NCBI GenBank assembly: GCA_964521285.1
Contig: CAZFQS010000047.1
Span: 1 to 14,462 of the forward strand
Direction of reading: 5' to 3'
DNA: 14,462 nucleotides
Source: G020354785 sp964521285
GTDB lineage: Bacteria; Bacteroidota; Bacteroidia; Bacteroidales; UBA10428
Shown: piece by piece, positions 8,360-14,462 of the stretch
How positions within the stretch are numbered: the stretch's first letter is position 1
Layout: each line of letters starts with the position of its first letter
The notes under the pieces: generated by a model
The model's database searches: none
What the model was told of the DNA's origin: nothing
Seen by the model: only the letters and a program-made list of their open reading frames with translations
Program-made: the position numbers and the translations under genes

Positions 8360-10051
8360 ATGAAATATTCAATTATAAAAAAAATCACAGGTATTGTATT
8401 ACTTGGTTTTATTTTTGATTCATGCAGCGATGATATTCTTGATTTTCAACCAATAGCTGCTGAGAATAGTTCCTCATTTTACCTTACTATGAGCCAGGCC
8501 GAGCAGGCTGTTACTGCTGCTTATTCCACATTAGCTCATATTGCCAATTGGGACAGGGATGTAGTAATGATCTTTGGCGATGTGCCTTCAGATGACTGCG
8601 AATCAGGCGGTGATTTTGAAAATGAAGTTCCTAATTTTGAAGAATTTAACCGTATGACACATTTACCCTCAAATAATTCTCTAAGAGATGTTTACGGTGT
8701 GTTATTCAGGGGCGTATACTTTTCAAACCTAGCAATGGAGAAAATATCCAATGTTGTTAATACCGATCCTAATGCAGATGCCGGATTAATTGAAAAAAGA
8801 TTGGGGGAATTAAAATTTTTGAGGGCTCTGAATTATCTTTATCTTACTCATATATACGGAGAAGTACCTTTTGTAGACCATGTTCTTGGAGCGGAAGAAT
8901 ATAATCAGCCAAGGTCAGCTTTCCGTGCTCTTTTTGATCTGATAGAGAGTGATCTTAAGTCTGCTATTTCAGTGCTTCCTGAAAGGTGGCCATCTGTCAG
9001 TATTGATGAAACAAGAAAGCTTAGACTAGGAGCTGACGTTGGAAGGGCTACTAAGGGAGCTGCAAAAGCTTTACTTGCAAGAATGTATTTATTTGAATCA
9101 TCTTATGCAAGAAATTATCCGGGCGATTCAAGATTTGAGGGTTTAAGGGAAAGATGGGATGAGGCGCTGGATTATAGCGAACAGGTTATTAATTCCGGAG
9201 AATACAATTTAGTGGGTATTGAGGGTGATACGTTTAATACCTGGTGGGGTCCAAATACAAATGGCTATCGGTATATTTTTACGGTAGAGGGAGATAACTG
9301 CCTGGAATCGATATTTGAAATTCAATATATTCAGGATCTACTGGGATATGGTTATACCAGGGCAGGTTCGCTAGTTCAGTGGACATCAGCCAGGTGGTGC
9401 CTGAAAGGAACGGAACCATCACGTACACCTTACTGGGGATTGGGTTGGCCGACCGAAAGTCTGGCAAGCTCCTTTGAAACAGGGGATCCCAGGTTTAAAG
9501 TTGCAATCGCAACTGAAGGCGATTCCATTGAAGTTTCTGAAGGAGAGCGTTACCCGATATATTTTGATAATTATCATTGTCCAACTGGATATTATCAAAG
9601 AAAATATGAATTGGCAGGCAGTCAATTTCAGGACTTACTCAGGGGATGGCATAACTCACCATACAATATCAAACTTATACGTCTTGGCGAAGTATACCTT
9701 AATGCAGCCGAAGCGGCCTTCATGTTAAATGATAATGCAAAAGCACTAAATTATATAAATACAGTTCGTACACGTGCCCGAAATTGCGGAAATACCGGTG
9801 TACCAACTGATCTAACGGGAAATGTTACATTCGAGCAGCTTGTCAACGAGCGCAGAGTGGAACTTTCATGCGAGGGGCACCGTTTCTTTGACCTCGTACG
9901 CTGGAATCTTGCTAAACAATATATTGACGGATCTACAACAGCCGGGGGTTTCCCTATAGTATTTGAATCGCCGAAAAATGACTTCATGCCTTTACCGGCT
10001 AATGAAGTATCGCTTAGTGGCGGGGTTTTAAAGCAATATTCAGGTTGGTAG
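8360..10051 (+). CDS. SusD-like surface glycan-binding lipoprotein (RagB/SusD family)
   Basis: Cell-surface lipoprotein that binds the target glycan and closes over the SusC1 barrel. The 563-residue length is typical. It has a lipoprotein signal at 1-21 and probable lipidated Cys22 followed by SDD, an acidic stretch resembling the Bacteroidota surface-export signal. The lipobox (F-D-S-C) is unusual in having Asp at -2. The N-terminal SusD_3-like, TPR-rich half includes SQAEQAVTAAYSTL near residues 45-58 and an LGELKFLRALNYLYL helix. The C-terminal RagB/SusD half shows RLGEVYLNAAEAAF from about 441, NERRVELSCEGHRFFDLVRW from about 496, and the closing pattern of PLPANEVSL and a final QYSGW typical of the family. 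It begins 23 bases after SusC1 and stops 16 bases before the GH43 gene, which places it in the middle of a three-gene operon. The bound sugar cannot be inferred. Confidence 0.97.
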   Translation: MKYSIIKKITGIVLLGFIFDSCSDDILDFQPIAAENSSSFYLTMSQAEQAVTAAYSTLAHIANWDRDVVMIFGDVPSDDCESGGDFENEVPNFEEFNRMTHLPSNNSLRDVYGVLFRGVYFSNLAMEKISNVVNTDPNADAGLIEKRLGELKFLRALNYLYLTHIYGEVPFVDHVLGAEEYNQPRSAFRALFDLIESDLKSAISVLPERWPSVSIDETRKLRLGADVGRATKGAAKALLARMYLFESSYARNYPGDSRFEGLRERWDEALDYSEQVINSGEYNLVGIEGDTFNTWWGPNTNGYRYIFTVEGDNCLESIFEIQYIQDLLGYGYTRAGSLVQWTSARWCLKGTEPSRTPYWGLGWPTESLASSFETGDPRFKVAIATEGDSIEVSEGERYPIYFDNYHCPTGYYQRKYELAGSQFQDLLRGWHNSPYNIKLIRLGEVYLNAAEAAFMLNDNAKALNYINTVRTRARNCGNTGVPTDLTGNVTFEQLVNERRVELSCEGHRFFDLVRWNLAKQYIDGSTTAGGFPIVFESPKNDFMPLPANEVSLSGGVLKQYSGW

Positions 10052-10067
10052 TTGGTGGATAATATAT

Positions 10068-12146
10068 ATGAATAACTTGAGAACATATCACCTGATTTTA
10101 ACAGCATTTTTTTTTGGAATTAAAATTTTATTAGATACAGCGATTGCGCAATCACCGTCATTTGAAACATACACAAATCCTGTAATTCCGGGCGACCATC
10201 CCGATGCCACCTTAACCCGTATTGGGAATGATTTTTATACAACCGGTTCGTCTTTTAATGTAACACCGGTAATCTACCATTCAACCGATCTGGTTCACTG
10301 GAAAGCAATTTCCCAGCCGGTGAAAGCATCCTGGTCAAATTACGGTGACAAACCCGGAGGGGGGTGTTGGGGAGGCCAAATGGTTCATTACAATAATAAA
10401 TATTGGCATTTCTTTTCACGTGCTAATACCATGTATTTTGTAACAGCAGACGATCCGGCAGGCCCGTGGTCAGAACCTGTAAGAGTGAATAATCCTTCGA
10501 GTCTGCCATATGGTTTAGGATATGATAATTCTATTTTTATTGATGATGATGGGAAGTGGTACCTGGTAGTTAAAAACGGGAGGCCAAACAATGGCATTGT
10601 TGAACTGGGAAATGACGGACAACCTACGGGTGTAGTATATAATCTCGACTGGTTAAATCCGGCACCTTACCATCCATATAGCTGGGCAGAGGGTCCGGTT
10701 ATGTGGAAATATAAAGGTTATTACTATTATTCATTTGCACGGGATCTCTCCGGAGGTCAGAAAGTTATGAGAACCCGGGCGATTAATGCTGATCAGGCTT
10801 CATGGGAAATGCTGGGAGATTTTTTCAATGAAAGCGATCCTCTGAAACCGGGTTCACTTTTTACAGGTCCCAACCATGCCTCACCAGTTATTATGCTTGA
10901 TGATAGTACTCACTGGATTATTCATCCTCTTTATGCAAAGGGTGAATGGAAAGGACAGGGAAGACAAGGATTGTTTAATCAGGTTATCTACAATGCGAAC
11001 AATAAACCCACGGCACATTATCCTGTCAACAGACACTTTATCGCTCCCACACTGCCAAGCAGCGGCATTCCGTGGATGGTCCCCAAATCGGATTTCTTTA
11101 ACAGTGAAAAATTGAATCCCGAATGGTCTTTGCTTGGCTATACTCCGGACGACAAGTACTCTCTTACTAACCGTCCCAGCTGGTTGCGCCTCTCACCAAA
11201 AAGCAATAAAATGAATACAGTTACCAAGAATGATGGCGAACATAATTATTCACTGATCACCCGTCTGGAATTCGATCCAGAATCAACATCTGATGAAGCC
11301 GGGTTAATCATATTGCGGGGAGATGAAAAGAAGTTTGTAAAACTTGCAAGTAGAAAAGATAAAGCTGGCAATAAAGTCATAAGATTTAGTTTCGCTGCAA
11401 AAAAATATGAAGCAGAAAATAAAATTGGCAATACATTGTGGCTGAAAATTATAAGGGTTAACCATATTATAAATGGATTTTATAGCAGTAATGGTACTGA
11501 CTGGATACAGGTAGGAAAAAGCTTTGATGTGTCGGAAATTGATTCCTATTCAGATTTTTTTTCCTTTACCGGTACAAGGCAGGGTCTCTTTGTTCAGGGT
11601 AGTAATGATGCTTTCTTTGATTTTTACATATACCGTGATGCATATTCACCAATTTTGGCAGAATGCCCTGCGAACCAATATAGAACTGCAAGAACTACTT
11701 TATCGCAGAGAATTTATTTATTAGACAGTATCCATAACAATGACTGGGCATTATATGCAGGTGTGGAATTTGGCAACAGCGAATATTTAAAAGCTCCGAA
11801 AGCTATTGAGATAACTGCCTCAAGCGCCGGTAACGGAGGCATAGTTGAAGTCTGGCTCGATTCTATAAATACAGGCACAAAAGTTGCCGAATATGAAATT
11901 TCAAATACCGGAGACTGGAATAAATTTGAAACTTTCACTGCACCGGTTGCTATTGTCCAGGGCAGACACGATATATATCTTAGATTTAAAGGTGCTGATG
12001 CAGGACGGCTTTTTAAATTAAAATGGATATCTTTTTTATATGATCCCGGTAATATTACAAATTCTTCGGGTATTGGCCTTATACCATTTACTGGTATACC
12101 AGTTGATAAACTTAATAATGATAAAATTTATAAAAAGACAAATTGA
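10068..12146 (+). CDS. Secreted GH43 glycosidase with beta-sandwich and CBM6 modules
   Basis: Predicted inverting glycosidase of family 43, most likely an alpha-L-arabinofuranosidase or beta-xylosidase acting on hemicellulose or pectin side chains. The 692-residue product has a type I signal peptide (about 1-27, likely cut around AIAQ), so it is periplasmic or exported rather than a lipoprotein. The five-bladed propeller covers about 35-335. Its catalytic triad is visible: general base Asp46 in GDHPDAT, pKa-modulating Asp153 in GYDNSIFIDDDG, and general acid Glu208 in SWAEGPV. A concanavalin-like beta-sandwich of the GH43 C-terminal type covers about 342-525 (begins SDFFNSEKLNPEW). A carbohydrate-binding module of the CBM6 type covers about 537-659 (YAGVEFGNSEY, GGIVEVWLDS, GRHDIYLRFKG). 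About 30 low-complexity polar residues close the protein. It starts 16 bases after SusD1 and is therefore probably the last gene of the SusC1-SusD1-GH43 operon. The GH43 subfamily, and so the exact linkage, cannot be fixed by eye. Confidence 0.95.
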   Translation: MNNLRTYHLILTAFFFGIKILLDTAIAQSPSFETYTNPVIPGDHPDATLTRIGNDFYTTGSSFNVTPVIYHSTDLVHWKAISQPVKASWSNYGDKPGGGCWGGQMVHYNNKYWHFFSRANTMYFVTADDPAGPWSEPVRVNNPSSLPYGLGYDNSIFIDDDGKWYLVVKNGRPNNGIVELGNDGQPTGVVYNLDWLNPAPYHPYSWAEGPVMWKYKGYYYYSFARDLSGGQKVMRTRAINADQASWEMLGDFFNESDPLKPGSLFTGPNHASPVIMLDDSTHWIIHPLYAKGEWKGQGRQGLFNQVIYNANNKPTAHYPVNRHFIAPTLPSSGIPWMVPKSDFFNSEKLNPEWSLLGYTPDDKYSLTNRPSWLRLSPKSNKMNTVTKNDGEHNYSLITRLEFDPESTSDEAGLIILRGDEKKFVKLASRKDKAGNKVIRFSFAAKKYEAENKIGNTLWLKIIRVNHIINGFYSSNGTDWIQVGKSFDVSEIDSYSDFFSFTGTRQGLFVQGSNDAFFDFYIYRDAYSPILAECPANQYRTARTTLSQRIYLLDSIHNNDWALYAGVEFGNSEYLKAPKAIEITASSAGNGGIVEVWLDSINTGTKVAEYEISNTGDWNKFETFTAPVAIVQGRHDIYLRFKGADAGRLFKLKWISFLYDPGNITNSSGIGLIPFTGIPVDKLNNDKIYKKTN

Positions 12147-12190
12147 CTAACCTAAAATCGAAACTTATGATTGGGATTAATGACCCGTGA

Positions 12191-12216
12191 GCACATTAGT
12201 ATTTAATGTAATGTGC
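12191..12216. repeat. 8-bp perfect inverted repeat between GH43 and SusC2
   Basis: GCACATTA (12191-12198) and TAATGTGC (12209-12216) are perfect reverse complements with a 10-base loop, 44 bases after the GH43 stop. An alternative inner pairing, ACATTA/TAATGT around GTATT, overlaps it. It could be the end-of-operon hairpin for the SusC1 operon or an operator for SusC2. No U-tract follows directly; a T-rich run at about 12267-12280 is some 50 bases further on. Confidence 0.4.
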
Positions 12217-12331
12217 AGATAATTTAATGCAGAAGAATTCATTAAGAAATATTCTGTGTAAGCTTGTTTCTTTTTTTTTCACTATTTTTATTAATAATCT
12301 AGAGTAAATTAAAACAGTTTAATTGGAATAT

Positions 12332-14462
12332 ATGATGGAGAAAAAAATCAAAAAACAGTATCCAACTATTTCCTTACTATATAATATAAGAAGGAAATCG
12401 TGGCTGACAGGATTTTTGTTCTTATTAATAGCTCTATGTAGTTCATCAGTGTTTGCAAAGACTGATCATACTGTCAGAGGAGTAATATTTGATGAGACAC
12501 AAAATCCAATCATTGGGGCTGCAGAAGTACTTAAAGAGTATTATTCTTTGGGTACTATTACCAATGCAAACGGTGAATTCTCTTTAAGCATTCCCGATGG
12601 CAAACAAGTTGTTATAATCCCAGAGGCTAATGTTCAGCAGGTAGTAGTATCAGGTAAAGTAACCGATTCAGAAGGGAAAGCGCTTCCAGGTGTGAACATT
12701 ATTGAAAAGGAGACGATGAACGGTACCACTACTGATCAGGATGGCAAATATTCGATCACTGTTTCATCTTCTGAATCGGTACTGGTATTTTCTTATGTCG
12801 GATACCTTACTGAAGAAATGCAGGCAGGCAATCAACCGGCATTGAATATGATACTTATTGAAAGCCTCGAAGAACTGAGTGAAGTTGTTGTAGTAGGTTA
12901 CGGAAAACAACAAAAAGAGAGTGTAGTAGGTGCTATATCGCAAACAAGCGGTGAAGTGCTGGAAAGAACAGGAGGTGTGTCTAATATAGGCGCAGCTTTA
13001 ACCGGGAATATTCCGGGTTTGATTACCTTACAAGGTACGGGGGAACCCGGTGACGAGGATCCCATTATATATATCAGGGGTCAGGGCACATGGAACTTTA
13101 GTAACCCTCTTGTTTTAGTCGATGGGATTGAGCGTTCAATGAACGAGATTGACTTTAAATCCGTGGAAAGCATATCGGTATTGAAAGATGCATCGGCAAC
13201 CGCTGTTTTCGGGGTTAAAGGTGCAAACGGTGTTATACTTATTACCACCAAGCGCGGAGCTGAAGGTAAAGCAAGCATAAGGGTATCCTCAGACATGACC
13301 ATGAAAATACCTTCAAAGATACCCGGAAAGTATGACGCGTATGACGCGCTTAAAGTACGAAATAAAGCCATAGAGCGGGAGGTTAACATAACCCCTGCTC
13401 TATTTCAGGCATACACCCCGATCCCAGAGCTGGACAAATACCGTAATCCTGCAGACCTGGAAGAGGCTGAAAGATATCCCAACATCGACTGGCAGGAAGA
13501 GACGTTCAAGGATTATGCTATGTCATTCAGTAATAATATAAGCATTTCCGGCGGATCATCATTTGTTAGATATTTTACATCAATGGATTATCTGCACGAA
13601 GGAGACCTTATGAATGTCCGTGATAACGGAGAGGGATATACAGCGGGATATGGATATGACAGGTTGAATTTTCGAAGTAATCTCGACTTTAATATAACCA
13701 ATACTACAACCCTCTCAACAAATCTTTCAGGTTATCATGCCCTGAAAAAGGAAACCTGGTCAGGATTTGAATATAGGATGTGGCAAGCCGCCTATTCGAA
13801 TCCACCGGATGCTTTCCCGCCCCAGTACAGCGATGGAACCTGGGGATTTTGGCCTGCAAATGAAGTTGATGTAATGAATTCTGTTAGAGTTGTATCAAGC
13901 CGGGGGATAAGAAATCTTAAGTCTTCTATTATAAATACAGACTTTACAATTACACAAGACCTGAGTATGATTTTGAAAGGGCTGAATGTAAAAGGTACTT
14001 TCTCCATGGACAATACTTTTTTATCTGATGGGGGTGTTTGGCCTGGTTGGGGCTCACTTATTGAGAAGTGGATTTCCCCTGAGGGGGACGTAACTTATAA
14101 TCAAATTTATAATACCAATAACAAGTATGATTATATTGTTGAGGAATGGTCGGTGCGTAGTGATTCAATGCAAAACGATTCAACAGTAAGAAAGACTTTC
14201 TACCAGTTTCAGGTTAACTATACGACCAAAATAAACAGGCATAGCATAACTGCAATGGGGCTTTTTAGCCGCGACAAAAAGGTAAGAGGCAGCATATTCC
14301 CACTTTATCGCGAAGACTGGGTTTTCAGGACAACCTATAATTATGATGAAAGATATTTTGTTGAATTTAACGGGGCATACAATGGCTCTGAAAAATTTGG
14401 CCCGGGTTACCGGTTTGATTTCTTCCCTTCTGCAGCGCTTGGATGGATGTTGAGTAATGAAA
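12332..14462 (+). CDS. Second SusC-like TonB-dependent transporter (SusC2), 3'-truncated by window edge
   Basis: Outer-membrane oligosaccharide importer of the SusC/RagA family, distinct from SusC1. The frame is open from ATG 12332 to the window end (710 codons, no stop), with an in-frame TAA at 12320-12322; a second ATG at 12335 is an equally possible start. The signal peptide is long (about 1-42): a basic N-terminus, hydrophobic 27-36, likely cut after SSSVFA. Two carboxypeptidase-regulatory-like units follow. The first (about 47-90) lacks its final strands, and the second (about 104-177) is complete. They are joined by KQVVIIPEANVQQ, which resembles the end of an STN domain. The TonB-box/SusC motif SEVVVVGYG is at 183-191. 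The plug carries GEPGDEDPIIYIRG and the signature VESISVLKDASATAVFG, then NGVILITTKRG. Barrel strands run to the window edge, with about 300 or more residues missing. It lies 185 bases after GH43, so it probably heads a second transcription unit whose next gene should encode its SusD. Confidence 0.96.
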   Translation, partial: MMEKKIKKQYPTISLLYNIRRKSWLTGFLFLLIALCSSSVFAKTDHTVRGVIFDETQNPIIGAAEVLKEYYSLGTITNANGEFSLSIPDGKQVVIIPEANVQQVVVSGKVTDSEGKALPGVNIIEKETMNGTTTDQDGKYSITVSSSESVLVFSYVGYLTEEMQAGNQPALNMILIESLEELSEVVVVGYGKQQKESVVGAISQTSGEVLERTGGVSNIGAALTGNIPGLITLQGTGEPGDEDPIIYIRGQGTWNFSNPLVLVDGIERSMNEIDFKSVESISVLKDASATAVFGVKGANGVILITTKRGAEGKASIRVSSDMTMKIPSKIPGKYDAYDALKVRNKAIEREVNITPALFQAYTPIPELDKYRNPADLEEAERYPNIDWQEETFKDYAMSFSNNISISGGSSFVRYFTSMDYLHEGDLMNVRDNGEGYTAGYGYDRLNFRSNLDFNITNTTTLSTNLSGYHALKKETWSGFEYRMWQAAYSNPPDAFPPQYSDGTWGFWPANEVDVMNSVRVVSSRGIRNLKSSIINTDFTITQDLSMILKGLNVKGTFSMDNTFLSDGGVWPGWGSLIEKWISPEGDVTYNQIYNTNNKYDYIVEEWSVRSDSMQNDSTVRKTFYQFQVNYTTKINRHSITAMGLFSRDKKVRGSIFPLYREDWVFRTTYNYDERYFVEFNGAYNGSEKFGPGYRFDFFPSAALGWMLSNE

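Noticed and set aside
9751..10107. Antisense open frame of 118 codons over the end of SusD1
   Set aside because: It lies entirely opposite strongly conserved SusD C-terminal sequence, has no recognisable domain and is a shadow of the real gene.
12259..12266. TAAGCTTG as a -7 box for SusC2
   Set aside because: One mismatch to consensus and no suitable -33 element upstream, so the support is too weak in AT-rich DNA.
12230..12280. CAGAA/TTCTG pairing followed by a T-rich run as an intrinsic terminator
   Set aside because: The stem is only 5 bp with a 17-base loop, and the T-run begins about 10 bases after it, so this is not a convincing terminator.
13081..13389. Antisense open frame of 102 codons within SusC2
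   Set aside because: It overlaps the conserved plug signature of SusC2 on the other strand and shows no protein-like features.

Overview
The window is a stretch of a polysaccharide utilization locus (PUL) from a member of the Bacteroidota. The evidence is a SusC/SusD pair, a second SusC, a hybrid two-component system regulator, Bacteroidota-type lipoprotein signals, AT-rich DNA and A/T-rich leaders without strong Shine-Dalgarno sites. The genus cannot be read from the sequence; a marine or environmental Bacteroidales/Marinilabiliales-type organism is a guess only. All six supported genes lie on the + strand, and the first and last run off the window edges.

Layout: (1) 1-3131, 3'-terminal 1042 codons of a hybrid two-component system (HTCS) sensor/regulator. 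(2) 3267-4937, a GH35 beta-galactosidase-type lipoprotein with a C-terminal DUF5597 region. (3) 5103-8336, a complete SusC-like TonB-dependent outer-membrane transporter. (4) 8360-10051, its SusD-like surface glycan-binding lipoprotein. (5) 10068-12146, a secreted GH43 glycosidase with a beta-sandwich module and a CBM6. (6) 12332 to the window end, the first 710 codons of a second, divergent SusC-like transporter with an unusual N-terminus. Its SusD partner would be expected just outside the window.

How the parts fit: the HTCS would sense a liberated oligosaccharide in the periplasm and switch on the locus through its AraC-type DNA-binding domain. SusC1, SusD1 and GH43 are separated by only 23 and 16 bases and almost certainly form one transcription unit. 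Larger gaps of 135, 165 and 185 bases precede GH35, SusC1 and SusC2. These gaps hold short inverted and tandem repeats that may be terminators or regulatory sites. The GH35 and GH43 enzymes point to a plant or algal hemicellulose or pectin side chain carrying beta-galactose together with arabinose or xylose, such as xyloglucan, decorated xylan or arabinogalactan. The exact substrate is not determined by the sequence.

No RNA genes, mobile elements or CRISPR arrays were seen. Most of the window is an ordinary PUL. The most unusual signal is the N-terminus of the second SusC, which carries one incomplete and one complete carboxypeptidase-regulatory-like domain joined by a segment resembling the tail of an STN domain.
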